From Novosphingobium sp. Chol11 (lineage in GTDB: Bacteria; Pseudomonadota; Alphaproteobacteria; Sphingomonadales; Sphingomonadaceae): a DNA stretch of 64,000 bases. The translations under genes were made by a program, and so were the position numbers. Shown here one piece after another: positions 54,723-63,853 of this stretch. The stretch spans positions 106,240 through 170,239 of the forward strand of contig CAMDQO010000003.1 in the NCBI GenBank assembly GCA_945906105.1, read 5' to 3'. Below the pieces are notes generated by a model. The model worked only from the letters and a program-made list of their open reading frames with translations, was not told where the DNA came from and ran no database searches. How positions within the stretch are numbered: the first letter of the stretch is position 1; each line of letters opens with the position of its first letter.

Positions 54723-55136
54723 ATGTCCCTTCTTGATGCCCTGCTTGGCCCGATCACCGCGATCATCGACAAGATCATCCCCGATCCCAAGGCCCGTGAT
54801 CTGGCCAAGCTGGAACTGCTCAAATTGCAAGGTAGCCAGGAAATGCAGCTGTTGCAGACCCAGCTTTCCGCCATCGTCGCCGAGGCCAATTCACGCGATC
54901 CGTGGACCAGCCGCGCCCGGCCAAGCTTTCTCTATGTGATGTATGTCATGATCCTGTGGGCACTGCCGATGGGCCTGATCGCCGCCTTTCGCCCCGAAGC
55001 GGCCCGCGACATCGCCAGCGGCATGAATGCCTATCTGGGCGGACTGCCAGAGCCGCTCTACGCATTGTTCGGCACCGGCTATCTCGGCTACACCGCCGCG
55101 CGCCAGTGGGGCAAGATTTCCGGCAGCGACAAATGA
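54723..55136 (+). CDS. GTA-type 3-helix holin family protein
   Basis: A 137-residue protein. An N-terminal amphipathic part (LLGPITAIIDKIIPDPKARDLAKLELLKLQ) precedes RDPWTSRARPSFLYVMYVMILWALPMG with the first clear membrane helix, then a second near LPEPLYALFGTGYLGYTAARQW. This layout and the W-x-x-RxRP segment match the family of three-helix holins linked to gene transfer agents (GTA_holin_3TM). Holins make membrane lesions for lysis and release of particles. No endolysin or capsid gene is adjacent. An AGGAGA site precedes the ATG. Confidence 0.8.
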   Translation: MSLLDALLGPITAIIDKIIPDPKARDLAKLELLKLQGSQEMQLLQTQLSAIVAEANSRDPWTSRARPSFLYVMYVMILWALPMGLIAAFRPEAARDIASGMNAYLGGLPEPLYALFGTGYLGYTAARQWGKISGSDK

Positions 55137-55168
55137 TGGTCTGAGCAGAGGCGCTTTGGTTATGATTC

Positions 55169-55202
55169 GGTAACTGGTGCTGGGTTAGAAGCACCAGTTA
55201 CC
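55169..55202 (+). terminator. Perfect 13-bp hairpin after the holin gene
   Basis: GGTAACTGGTGCT and AGCACCAGTTACC form a perfect stem around an 8-nt loop. It lies 33 nt after the holin stop codon and before the lipoprotein gene. There is no T-run after it, so it may act as a terminator with help from other factors or as an RNA stability element. Confidence 0.6.
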
Positions 55203-55245
55203 GCAGGCTTTAGCGGGAACACCTCTTTTCCAGTTCGGGTATGTG

Positions 55246-55557
55246 ATGAAATTGAGCAAATCCTTCCGCACCACCGCCGCCGTTTCTGCGGTCGCCATCA
55301 TGCTTCTTTCGGGCTGCGGCGTCAGCCGTGACAAAGAGATGGCGGAAAAGATGCAACAGCTAGAACAATCCGTATTGCGCGCTGAAACTGCGGCAGTTGC
55401 GGCTGAAAAAGCGGCAAAGAATGCCGAAGCCTATTCAAAGCAACGCCCGTCAACCGATGCCGGTCAGCCATCTGAAGCGGAAAAGGACATGGATAAAGCC
55501 TCGCAAGATCCTGATTCCGCCTATTTCAACAGCGAAGCCGAAAGGCCGGAGGGATAG
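55246..55557 (+). CDS. Small outer membrane lipoprotein
   Basis: A 103-residue protein with a lipoprotein signal peptide (lipobox region MLLSGCG; the Cys would be lipidated) followed by an Ala-rich coiled coil (KEMAEKMQQLEQSVLRAETA) and an acidic C-terminus (GQPSEAEKDMDKASQDPD). It resembles Lpp-type or hydrophobic-repeat lipoproteins in size and layout, but the C-terminal Lys for linkage to peptidoglycan is absent. The function is unknown. ATG 55246 is chosen; GTG 55243 lies directly before it. Confidence 0.8.
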   Translation: MKLSKSFRTTAAVSAVAIMLLSGCGVSRDKEMAEKMQQLEQSVLRAETAAVAAEKAAKNAEAYSKQRPSTDAGQPSEAEKDMDKASQDPDSAYFNSEAERPEG

Positions 55558-55680
55558 CCAGAGGGTAAGCCATATCTGGCTCCCCTCACAGCTTTCCGCC
55601 CAAAAAAATGCGTCTAACCCTTGCCAGCCCCATCGCCGCAGCGATAGGGCGATTACATCAATTCTCTGCAAGAGGTTCGC

Positions 55681-56160
55681 ATGAGCGAGGAAAAGGGCAC
55701 TAGCCCGCGTCGCAATTCAATGAATATCGATACCGCACTGGTTCGCGAACTGGCTGAGATGCTTGACGCGACCGGCTTGACCCAGATTGAGGTTGAGGAC
55801 GGGGATCGCAAGATCAAGGTTTCGCGTCAGGGCTTGGCCATGGCCGCGGCGCCCTTTGCCCATGCCGCGCCCGCTCCTGTCGCCACGCCTGCATCGGCCG
55901 TTACTGCGGCTCCGCCCCCGCCGCCTGTCGATGCGGTCAAATCGCCGATGGTCGGCACGGTCTATCTCGGGCCAGAGCCGGGCGCGCCCAATTTCGTGTC
56001 GATTGGCCAGCAGGTGAAACAGGGCGATACGCTCGTAATTATCGAGGCGATGAAGGTGATGAACCCGATCACCGCGCCCAAGGCTGGTACGGTGAGCGCC
56101 ATTCTGGTCGATAATTCCCAGCCGGTCGAATTCGACCAGCCGCTCGTCGTCATCGCCTGA
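55681..56160 (+). CDS. accB: Acetyl-CoA carboxylase biotin carboxyl carrier protein
   Basis: A 159-residue BCCP, the carrier subunit for the first step of fatty acid synthesis. The N-terminal dimerising part ([30 protein letters not shown]) is followed by an Ala/Pro-rich linker and a biotinyl domain with the biotin Lys in [15 protein letters not shown] lies 6 nt before the ATG at 55681, favouring this start over the internal ATG at codon 14. It is 13 nt upstream of accC. Confidence 0.97.
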   Translation: MSEEKGTSPRRNSMNIDTALVRELAEMLDATGLTQIEVEDGDRKIKVSRQGLAMAAAPFAHAAPAPVATPASAVTAAPPPPPVDAVKSPMVGTVYLGPEPGAPNFVSIGQQVKQGDTLVIIEAMKVMNPITAPKAGTVSAILVDNSQPVEFDQPLVVIA

Positions 56161-56173
56161 GCGGCCGCAGCAC

Positions 56174-57523
56174 ATGGGTATCTCCCGCCTGCTGATCGCC
56201 AACCGCGGCGAAATCGCACTGCGCATCCACCGCGCCGCGCATGAGATGGGGATCGAGACGGTGGCAGTTCACTCCACCGCCGATGCCGATGCCATGCACG
56301 TGCGCCTCGCCGATCATGCCGTCTGCATCGGGCCGCCAGCGGCGCGCGATTCGTACCTCAATGTCGCGGCGATCATCTCTGCTGCCGAAGTGACCCATGC
56401 CGATGCGATCCACCCGGGCTATGGCTTCCTCTCGGAAAACGCCCAGTTCGCCGAGATCGTCGAGACGCACGGCATCACCTGGATCGGCCCCAAGCCCGAA
56501 CACATCCGCACCATGGGCGATAAGGTTGAGGCCAAGCGCACCGCAGGCAAGCTCGGCCTGCCGCTGGTACCGGGCTCTGACGGGGCCATCACCGATCCGG
56601 TGGAAGCCGCCAAAATCGCCGAGGAAATCGGCTATCCGGTGATCATCAAGGCGGCATCAGGCGGCGGTGGACGCGGCATGAAGGTTTGCACCGGGCCGCA
56701 TGAACTCGAAACGCTGATGCAGCAGGCCGGGTCTGAGGCCAAGGCCGCGTTCGGTGACGCTACCGTCTATCTCGAAAAATACCTTGGCAATCCGCGCCAC
56801 ATAGAGTTTCAGATCTTTGGCGATGGCGAAGGTAATGCCATCCATCTGGGTGAGCGCGATTGCTCGCTCCAGCGCCGCCACCAGAAGGTGCTCGAAGAAG
56901 CCCCCTCGCCGATTATCTCGCCCGCCGAGCGCGACCGCATGGGCGGTATCGTTGCCAAGGCCATGGCCGATATGGGCTATCGCGGCGCGGGCACCATCGA
57001 GTTCCTGTGGGAAAACGGCGAGTTCTATTTCATCGAGATGAACACCCGTCTGCAGGTGGAGCATCCCGTGACCGAGGCGATTACCGGGGTTGATCTGGTG
57101 CGCGAACAGATCCGCATTGCCGAAGGCCGTCCGCTTTCGGTCAAACAGGAAGACATCGAGTTCAAGGGCCACGCCATCGAATGCCGCATCAATGCGGAAG
57201 ATGCCTGGACCTTCACCCCCTCACCCGGTCTGGTTGAAAGCTATCACGCGGCGGGCGGAATGCACGTGCGCGTCGATTCCGGGCTTTATGCCGGCTACCG
57301 CATCCCGCCCTATTACGATTCGATGATCGCCAAGCTGATCGTCTATGGCCGCACCCGCGAAGGCTGCATCATGCGCCTGAAGCGCGCGCTGGAAGAAATG
57401 GTCATCGGCGGGGTCAAAACCTCGATCCCGCTCCATCAGGCACTGATGAACGAGCCGGACTTCATCCACGGCGATTACACGATCAAGTGGCTGGAGGAGT
57501 GGCTGGCGTCGAGAGACGGTTAG
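56174..57523 (+). CDS. accC: Acetyl-CoA carboxylase biotin carboxylase subunit
   Basis: A 449-residue biotin carboxylase with an ATP-grasp fold. Features: [21 protein letters not shown] at the start, [15 protein letters not shown], the glycine-rich ATP loop [57 protein letters not shown] in outline, and the C-terminal [14 protein letters not shown]. It carboxylates biotin on AccB, with which it forms an operon. Its stop overlaps the end of the convergent MFS gene. Confidence 0.97.
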   Translation: MGISRLLIANRGEIALRIHRAAHEMGIETVAVHSTADADAMHVRLADHAVCIGPPAARDSYLNVAAIISAAEVTHADAIHPGYGFLSENAQFAEIVETHGITWIGPKPEHIRTMGDKVEAKRTAGKLGLPLVPGSDGAITDPVEAAKIAEEIGYPVIIKAASGGGGRGMKVCTGPHELETLMQQAGSEAKAAFGDATVYLEKYLGNPRHIEFQIFGDGEGNAIHLGERDCSLQRRHQKVLEEAPSPIISPAERDRMGGIVAKAMADMGYRGAGTIEFLWENGEFYFIEMNTRLQVEHPVTEAITGVDLVREQIRIAEGRPLSVKQEDIEFKGHAIECRINAEDAWTFTPSPGLVESYHAAGGMHVRVDSGLYAGYRIPPYYDSMIAKLIVYGRTREGCIMRLKRALEEMVIGGVKTSIPLHQALMNEPDFIHGDYTIKWLEEWLASRDG

Positions 57524-58827
57524 CCCCGCACCCGCTTCGCATTCCGCATCAGCACCAACGCCAGCACCAGCGCCACGACATGCAATGCCGGGAAGGCGAA
57601 CAGGCCGAGGTGATATGACCCGCTCCAGTCCTTGGCAAAGCCGAAGCCGAACGGCAGCAGGAACACGCCGAGATTCGCCACCGAGGAGATCGCCGCTGCG
57701 CCGATCGCCAACCGCCGCTGTTTGAGGATGTCGGTCCACAGCGCAGCCTGAGCGGTCGATTGCATGCCCCGGCCGATCATGCAGCACAGGAAGGCCACCG
57801 CGATAGTGGTCGCCGATGGTGCCAGAGCGACGACAAGGTAGCCAATCGTATCGATGACCAGCGCGATGATCAGCGCGGTAAAGCGCTCACCCCGCCGGTC
57901 AGTCACCCAGCCGGTGAGGAACATGGTGGCTGCGCCCAGCAGGCCAGCCCAGAAGATCAGGTTGGCAACCTGTGGCAGCTTCCACGCAGTTACCTCCATC
58001 AGGATCGCCGGAGCTGAAAGCAGGAAGGTCGTGCTCACCGCCAGCGTGATCAGATAGATCGCCGTGAGCAGTTGCACACGCCGGTCAGCCAGCACGGACA
58101 TGACGCCATGGGCATCGTGAGTTTCGTGCGCGGTGGGATGATCGGCAATCGAATGTTCAAGCGCATCACGCTCCGCTTCGCTCAGCCAGTGAGCGTTGCC
58201 CGGGCGGTCCGGCAACCACAGCAGCAGTGCAACGCCGATCAGCAAGGGCGGCAGCCCCTCGATCAGGAACAGCCACTGCCAGCCGCGCAAATCCCAGTTC
58301 CCGTCGAGCGCCAGCAAGGGCACCGAAATGACCCCCATCACGGCTACGGCCAGCGGGTTGGCCAGATAAAACAGCGCCACTGCCCGCCCGCGCTGGCGGG
58401 TGGGGAACCAGGTCGAGAGGAAATAGATCACACCGGGGAAAAATCCCGCCTCGGACAGACCGAGCAGGAAGCGCAGGGTGTAAAACTGCATCGGCGTTTT
58501 CACGAACATCATGGCCACCGCGATCATGCCCCACATGATCATGATCCGGGCCAGCCAGCGCCGCGCGCCGAAGCGCATCAGCAGAATGTTCGAGGGAATC
58601 TCAACCAGCGCATAGGCGAGGTAGAACAGCCCTGCGCCAAAGCCATAGACCGTCGCCGAAAAGCCCAGGTCTATGTTCATCTGGGTGGAGGCAAAGCTGA
58701 CGTTTACCCGGTCGATATAGGCGAACAGATAGCCAAGGCTCAGCAGCGGCAGAATGCGCCATCCGGCCTTGGAGACAGCGCTGCGCAGCGCCGCGCTATC
58801 GGTATCCGCCACGCTTTTCCCCTTCAT
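57520..58827 (-). CDS. MFS transporter, anion:cation symporter (ACS) type
   Basis: A 435-residue transporter with 12 predicted helices. Typical ACS features are [15 protein letters not shown], the segment [33 protein letters not shown] in outline, [24 protein letters not shown] and [14 protein letters not shown]. Substrates in this family are organic acids or sugar acids (tartrate, phthalate, galactonate); the exact one cannot be told. An Lrp-type regulator gene lies 8 nt upstream on the same strand. Confidence 0.9.
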   Translation of the reverse strand: MKGKSVADTDSAALRSAVSKAGWRILPLLSLGYLFAYIDRVNVSFASTQMNIDLGFSATVYGFGAGLFYLAYALVEIPSNILLMRFGARRWLARIMIMWGMIAVAMMFVKTPMQFYTLRFLLGLSEAGFFPGVIYFLSTWFPTRQRGRAVALFYLANPLAVAVMGVISVPLLALDGNWDLRGWQWLFLIEGLPPLLIGVALLLWLPDRPGNAHWLSEAERDALEHSIADHPTAHETHDAHGVMSVLADRRVQLLTAIYLITLAVSTTFLLSAPAILMEVTAWKLPQVANLIFWAGLLGAATMFLTGWVTDRRGERFTALIIALVIDTIGYLVVALAPSATTIAVAFLCCMIGRGMQSTAQAALWTDILKQRRLAIGAAAISSVANLGVFLLPFGFGFAKDWSGSYHLGLFAFPALHVVALVLALVLMRNAKRVRG

Positions 58828-58835
58828 CTTGCTGG

Positions 58836-59300
58836 CTATTCCAGCGGCACACCCGGCAGTTGTTTCGCCGTGCGGATCGTCAGGCTGGTTTTGACACTGG
58901 CGACATTGGGCGCGGGCGTCAGCTTTGAGGTCAGAAATTCCTGAAAGCTTTGCAGATCACGCGAAACAATCTTGAGGATAAAATCGATCTCGCCGTTCAA
59001 CATATGGCACTCGCGCACTTCGGGCAGGCCTTTCATGTGATCTTCGAACTGACGGAGCGATTCTTCGGCCTGGCTCTTCAGCGAAACCAGCGCGAAGACG
59101 GTGATGGCGAAGCCCAGTTTCGATGCATCAAGTTCGGCGTGGTAACCACGAATAACCCCGGAATCCTCAAGCCCGCGCACCCGGCGCAAGCACGGCGGCG
59201 CAGTCAGTCCGACGCGGTTGGCAAGCTCGACATTAGTGATCCGGCCTTCGTCCTGAAGCTCGGCAAGCAGCCGCCGATCAATCTGATCCAGATTTCCCAT
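58836..59300 (-). CDS. Lrp/AsnC-family transcriptional regulator
   Basis: A 154-residue regulator with an N-terminal helix-turn-helix (LDQIDRRLLAELQDEGRITNVELANRVGLTAPPCLRRVRGLEDSGVIRGY in outline) and a C-terminal ligand-binding domain (VRECHMLNGEIDFILKIVSRDLQSF). Lrp proteins sense amino acids or related metabolites. It lies directly upstream of the MFS gene in the same orientation and may control it. Confidence 0.93.
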   Translation of the reverse strand: MGNLDQIDRRLLAELQDEGRITNVELANRVGLTAPPCLRRVRGLEDSGVIRGYHAELDASKLGFAITVFALVSLKSQAEESLRQFEDHMKGLPEVRECHMLNGEIDFILKIVSRDLQSFQEFLTSKLTPAPNVASVKTSLTIRTAKQLPGVPLE

Positions 59301-59518
59301 TGCCGTGTCCCTTGGAATTATCGCGCATTGATTCGGTAATCAACCTACCGAAGCTTCGCCCTCATGGTAATATTATTGTTTCATATCGCAATCGTCCCGC
59401 TTTGCAACGCTGTGGGCGGAGCGCTTCCCCGCACGGGGGATTCTGCGTAACACGCCTCTTCCATTCCGGCCCGGGTGGTGATTCAATCCGGGCTCACCCG
59501 GAAGCGCCACGAACCGAC

Positions 59519-61195
59519 ATGCATTTCGATGACCGCCTGGCCACAGTGTTACGCGCCCGCAGCGGCGGGGAGGCATCTGCGCGCACGCAGTTTCGTCAGC
59601 TGATCGACCTGCTCGGCACCCTGCCGAGCGCGGCGCGCGGCCCCCAGATCGATGCCGCCTATGTGCAGCTGGATGCGCTCGCAAAAGCAATTCCAGCCGC
59701 AGAACGGGCGCAGGCACTTGCCGAACCCGGGTTGCGGCTGCGTTCTGCCCGCCTGCTCGCCCAATTGGCGCAAAGCGAGCCTGCCGTGGCCGTGGCGGCC
59801 ATGCGCGCGGCACATCTTTCCGAGGCTGAATGGCTCGATCTGGTGCCCGCCCTGCCCGTTCCCGCGCGCATCCATGTGCGCCACCGCCGCGATCTTGGCC
59901 CCCGGCTGGAAGCGCTGCTCACACGCCTTGGCATCGCTGATCGCGGCTTACCGCCCGCAACTGCAGCGCGGCAAGCTGCCAATGACCCCGGCCTGCCCAG
60001 TACTGCGCCCTTGCCGCCGCCGTCTGAAGGCATTGGCGCCATCGTTCAGCGGATCGAGGCCTATCGCAAGCGCAAGGCCGATGGCGAACGCGCTGATACG
60101 GCATCAGGAAAATCACAAACACTGGCTGCACAGGCGGCTCTGCGCGCCCCGCTCGTCAGCTTTGGCTTTGCCAGCGATGAGGTCGGGCGGATCACCTGGG
60201 CCGATACCAGCGCTGCGCCATCACTCATCGGCCTGAAAATCACCGCACGAGATCAGTCTTCACCCGTTGCGGCACCGCAAGAACTGGCAGACGCGTTTCG
60301 TCGTCGTCAGCCAATCCGCGTGGCAAGGATCGAACTGGATGGCGCGCCTGCCATCGCCGGTGACTGGCAAGTGGATGCCACCCCGCAATTTGACACGCAT
60401 GGCCGTTTTACCGGCTATCTCGGCCGCTTCCGCCGCCAAGCCGCTCCCGGATCGCAAGGCATCCCTGCGCGGGCTGACAGCGAGGCTGATCGCATCCGCC
60501 AACTGCTTCACGAATTGCGCACGCCGGTGAATGCCATTCAGGGCTTTGCCGAGGTGATCCAGCAGCAGCTGTTCAGCCCGACCCCGCACGAATACCGCGC
60601 CCATGCCGCTGCCATCGCCGGTGATGCGGCGCGGATGCTGGCGGGCTTTGATGAACTCGAACGGCTGGCACAGCTCGATTCGGGTGCCATGACGCTTGAT
60701 GCGGGAAGCTGCGATTTTGTCGCCGTCGTCGCAGGCATCATCAGCCAGCTTGAAGCGCATACCGCGCGGCGTGACAGCGGCTTTGTGCTGGAGGCAGATC
60801 TTGGTGCCATGCCGGTATCCCTGGCACAGCCCGAGGCCGAGCGGCTGGTCTGGCGCTTGCTTGCCACGCTGGCTGGTGCTTCCGCTCCCGGTGAGCGACT
60901 GAAGCTGCGCCTCCGCCGAAAAAGCGGTGCGATCCGCCTCACCGTAGCCCTGCCACAATCACTCGCCAATCAGAGCGATCTGTTTCACGTCGGCCCGCCA
61001 AGCACACCTTCGCCGCTTAGCGCCGGGATGTTTGGCGCCGGATTCGCCCTGCGGCTGGCCACCTCTGAGGCAAAAGCAGGCGGCGGAAAGCTGCAACGCC
61101 GCGAGGGTAAATTACGCCTTGAGTTGCCCCAGGCGGTCATGGGCGAAACCAGTGGCACCGCAGCACAAACTGAATATAAAGGATTGGCGAGTTAA
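59519..61195 (+). CDS. Histidine kinase-like protein with degenerate ATPase domain
   Basis: A 558-residue cytoplasmic protein. An N-terminal Ala-rich helical region of about 150 residues is followed by a PAS-like part (ITWADTSAAPSLIGLKITARDQ ... RFTGYLGRFRRQ) and a dimerisation/phosphoacceptor box RQLLHELRTPVNAIQGFAEV. The ATPase domain lacks the usual N-box Asn and the DxGxG motif; only GMFGAGFALRLA recalls the G2 box. It is probably a poor or inactive kinase acting as a sensor, phosphatase or scaffold. The start at 59519 (MHFDDRLATVLRARSGG) is the first good ATG; the frame is open upstream. Confidence 0.8.
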   Translation: MHFDDRLATVLRARSGGEASARTQFRQLIDLLGTLPSAARGPQIDAAYVQLDALAKAIPAAERAQALAEPGLRLRSARLLAQLAQSEPAVAVAAMRAAHLSEAEWLDLVPALPVPARIHVRHRRDLGPRLEALLTRLGIADRGLPPATAARQAANDPGLPSTAPLPPPSEGIGAIVQRIEAYRKRKADGERADTASGKSQTLAAQAALRAPLVSFGFASDEVGRITWADTSAAPSLIGLKITARDQSSPVAAPQELADAFRRRQPIRVARIELDGAPAIAGDWQVDATPQFDTHGRFTGYLGRFRRQAAPGSQGIPARADSEADRIRQLLHELRTPVNAIQGFAEVIQQQLFSPTPHEYRAHAAAIAGDAARMLAGFDELERLAQLDSGAMTLDAGSCDFVAVVAGIISQLEAHTARRDSGFVLEADLGAMPVSLAQPEAERLVWRLLATLAGASAPGERLKLRLRRKSGAIRLTVALPQSLANQSDLFHVGPPSTPSPLSAGMFGAGFALRLATSEAKAGGGKLQRREGKLRLELPQAVMGETSGTAAQTEYKGLAS

Positions 61196-61231
61196 CAACC
61201 CTGAACGGGGTATCAACGGGGGAACTGGCGT

Positions 61232-62236
61232 TTGGCTGAACGCTGCATCACTGATCTGCCAGATGCAGCGGACATGGTCCGCTTTCGCGCCGGCACGGGC
61301 CAACGCTTCATCCTGACGGTTGATACCGAGGAAGAATTTGACTGGGGCCGCCCGCTGGCAAAAACCGGTTTCGGACTCGATCATGTGCCGCGCATCGCCA
61401 AATTTCAGCAATTTTGCGAAAGCCACGGCGTGGTGCCGCTCTACCTCATTGATTACCCGATCGCCACTTGCGCCGCTGCCGCCGAGATCCTGCGCGAACC
61501 GCTGGCAACCGGCCGCGCCGAAGTGGGCGTACAGCTACACCCCTGGGTCAGCCCGCCATTCGATGAAGATGTATCCGAGTTCAACAGCTTTGCCGGGAAT
61601 CTGCCCAAGGAGCTTGAGCACGAAAAGTTCATCAGGCTTTACGATGCGATTGCCAAGAACTTCGGCACTGCGCCGCTGGCCTATCGTGCGGGGCGTTATG
61701 GGGTTGGGCCGAACACTGTCGAAGTGCTCAAGAAATGCGGCATCCCGGTGGATACTTCTGCCCGCAGCCGCTTTGATTACAGCGCAACCGGCGGCCCCAA
61801 TTTCCGTGACTTGCCTGATAGGCCGTGGTGGCTGGACGATCAGCGGCGCTTGCTGGAAATGCCATTGACCACGGTGTTCTGGGGGCCGCTGCGCCGTCAG
61901 GGCAAGTGGCTTTACCCCCGGTTGTGGCGCATTCCGCGTTTGCGCGGCGCGCTATCGCGCTTCGGCCTGCTCGAACGCATCCCGCTAACCCCTGAAGGCG
62001 TTTCGATCTCCGAGGCGCTGCGCGGGATCGACATAGCGATTGATGACCAGTTGCCGATTCTGGTATTCTCGTTCCACAGCCCTTCGCTTGGGCCGGGCTA
62101 TACTCCTTATGTGCGCAGTGAGGCTGATCTTGATGCCTTTTACGACTGGTGGCGTCAGGCCTTTGCCTATCTCAAACAGCGCAATGTGGCACCGACCAGC
62201 ATTGGCGGGATCATGCAATCAGTCGAGCTTGCCTAG
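61232..62236 (+). CDS. Polysaccharide deacetylase family protein
   Basis: A 334-residue protein of the NodB-homology deacetylase superfamily: FILTVDTEEEFDW holds the first metal-binding Asp, GVQLHPWVSPPF the metal-binding His, and YRAGRYGVGPNT and VFSFHSPSLGPGY later catalytic segments. These enzymes remove acetyl groups from surface sugars. The proposed TTG start at 61232 has GGGGGA about 9 nt upstream; ATG 61274 is the alternative but lacks a ribosome-binding site. It follows the kinase-like gene by 36 nt and may be cotranscribed. Confidence 0.85.
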   Translation: MAERCITDLPDAADMVRFRAGTGQRFILTVDTEEEFDWGRPLAKTGFGLDHVPRIAKFQQFCESHGVVPLYLIDYPIATCAAAAEILREPLATGRAEVGVQLHPWVSPPFDEDVSEFNSFAGNLPKELEHEKFIRLYDAIAKNFGTAPLAYRAGRYGVGPNTVEVLKKCGIPVDTSARSRFDYSATGGPNFRDLPDRPWWLDDQRRLLEMPLTTVFWGPLRRQGKWLYPRLWRIPRLRGALSRFGLLERIPLTPEGVSISEALRGIDIAIDDQLPILVFSFHSPSLGPGYTPYVRSEADLDAFYDWWRQAFAYLKQRNVAPTSIGGIMQSVELA

Positions 62237-62274
62237 CTCCCGCACAGAAGCTAGTGCGCCAACTTCGATGCGAT

Positions 62275-62351
62275 GGGCCTGTAGCTCAGTTGGTTAGAGC
62301 TGGCCGCTCATAACGGCTAGGTCGCGGGTTCGAGTCCTGCCGGGCCCACCA
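62275..62351 (+). tRNA. tRNA with CAU anticodon, probably tRNA-Ile2
   Basis: A complete 77-nt cloverleaf with CCA: acceptor GGGCCTG / CGGGCCC, D arm GCTCAGTTGGTTAGAGC, anticodon stem GGCCG/CGGCT around loop CTCATAA, T arm GCGGGTTCGAGTCCTGC. The CTCATAA loop and GGGCCTG start resemble the tRNA-Ile2 (lysidine-modified) class more than elongator Met. Automated tools often label such genes Met. Confidence 0.9.
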
Positions 62352-62378
62352 TCGCCTCATATTCAGCCACCCTTGCTT

Positions 62379-62609
62379 TCAAGCCCAGCCAAATGCCTGG
62401 GCACCGCTGAAACCGATGCCGACCCATGAAATCAGCGCAAACAGCAAGGCCAAGCGGTTCTCGCGTTTCTGCCTTTGCATGGTCCGCAGCGCGCGTTCAA
62501 AGGTTTCGCGGGTTTGCTCGATTTCAAAATCGGAGACTCCGCGGCCACGCTCCAATCGCTCGATTACCCGCCGGGCGCGTTCGAGTGCCTGTGTGAGCGG
62601 TTCGTCCAT
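62379..62609 (-). CDS. Small membrane-anchored coiled-coil protein
   Basis: A 76-residue protein: a charged helix (LTQALERARRVIERLERGRGVSDFEIEQTRETFERALRTMQRQKRENR in outline) and one C-terminal membrane helix (LALLFALISWVGIGFSGAQAFGW). The family is unknown. It is flanked by two tRNA genes on the opposite strand. The start at 62609 gives MDEPLTQAL. Confidence 0.65.
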   Translation of the reverse strand: MDEPLTQALERARRVIERLERGRGVSDFEIEQTRETFERALRTMQRQKRENRLALLFALISWVGIGFSGAQAFGWA

Positions 62610-62742
62610 CGCAGTGTTATACGGCGGACTACGTATTTTTCCATGGAGTGAACCAATTTCCCTCTGCGAACCACTCAAGTTTTCCCCGATGCCGCTTTCC
62701 GCTTGCGCCGCACCGTTCGTAAACCTAAGGGCCACAGCGCGT

Positions 62743-62821
<79 letters not shown>

Positions 62822-62992
62822 ATATCGGATTTTTCCAATACATTGATTGTATTGAGAAAAATATGCCGTTCTGAGGCTGTGTAGAAACTGTGTAGATTTT
62901 TTTGCGGTTTCTGTCGATTTGCGACCTGAGACACGGCGACGCCTCAAGGCGTCAACAGCAGCGATGGCCGCGTCAATTTCGGCTGCCGCACA

Positions 62993-63447
62993 TCACTTGT
63001 GCAGGCTCTCCTCATCGCCGCACGGCTCGGTTTCGGTCTGGATCGTCGCGTGATGAATGGCGAACCGCGCTTCAAGCATTTCAGCAAGTGCGCGGCGGAC
63101 GCCTCCTGCTTTGGTCTCCTCGCTGACGGCAACATGCGCGGTGAGGCTCGCGTCGTCACCTGCCACAGACCAAAGATGCAGATCATGAACACCTGTTACA
63201 CCTGAGACCTCGCCCATCGCCGCTCGGATCGCTTTCAAGTCGAACCCGCGCGCGACACCTTACAAAAGAGGAAGTGGGTCGTGTCGCTGAGCAAGATCCA
63301 GGTGCGGGGCAGCACCCACAGACCGATGCCGATGGGGGTGATGGGATTGATCCAGTTGAGCTTGGTGAAATAGATCGCGCTTCGCACCGAACTCGACCGC
63401 GTGATCGGTTCCTGCCGACACGGGACAGTGGCTGAATGCAAGTTCAT
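62993..63447 (-). pseudogene. Cation diffusion facilitator (CzcD-like) remnant
   Basis: The C-terminal part is well preserved (VTGVHDLHLWSVAGDDASL ... FAIHHATIQTETEPC, the CDF cytoplasmic domain). Upstream, WINPITPIGIGLWVLPRTWILL recalls membrane helix 6. The two parts are in different frames, broken near 63258, and the sequence before them is degenerate. The N-terminal helices are missing. It is a non-functional relic. Confidence 0.8.
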
Positions 63448-63493
63448 CGAGACCTTGGGGCCTAGGAGCGTGAACTATTAGCGACTGCATTCG

Positions 63494-63853
63494 CTACAGC
63501 TTGGGAAGGCGTCTCGCTACCGGTGAGGATTGGATGATGGCCGTGTCGGTCGATGCGAACGGTACGAAGCGATCCACCACGGTTTGAAGTTCGTGCTCAT
63601 CATTGACCACGACTTTCGCAATAAAGCAGTCTTGACCAGTCACTCAGTCGGCTTCGACGACTTCGGGTGAATCGGCGAGCATCGTCTCCAATTTTTTCAC
63701 TTGGCCAGGCATCGCATGCAATCTCACATAAGCCGAAGTGCTGAGGCCGAAAACTTTGGGATCGATCAATACCGCATATCCCAGGATAGCACCCGTATCT
63801 TTCAACTTGAGAATCCGCTCGCTTACGCTGGGACTGGACATATCAATTAGGAT
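63494..63853 (-). pseudogene. Lrp/AsnC regulator, disrupted
   Basis: The minus strand encodes SSPSVSERILKLKDTGAILGYAVLIDP (second half of an Lrp helix-turn-helix and linker), then an Lrp ligand-binding domain. A TGA at 63646-63644 interrupts it (SPEVVEAD-stop-VTGQDCFIAKVVVNDEHELQ), and the frame then runs to a TAG at 63496-63494. The N-terminal half is cut off by the IS element that begins near 63854. Confidence 0.85.
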
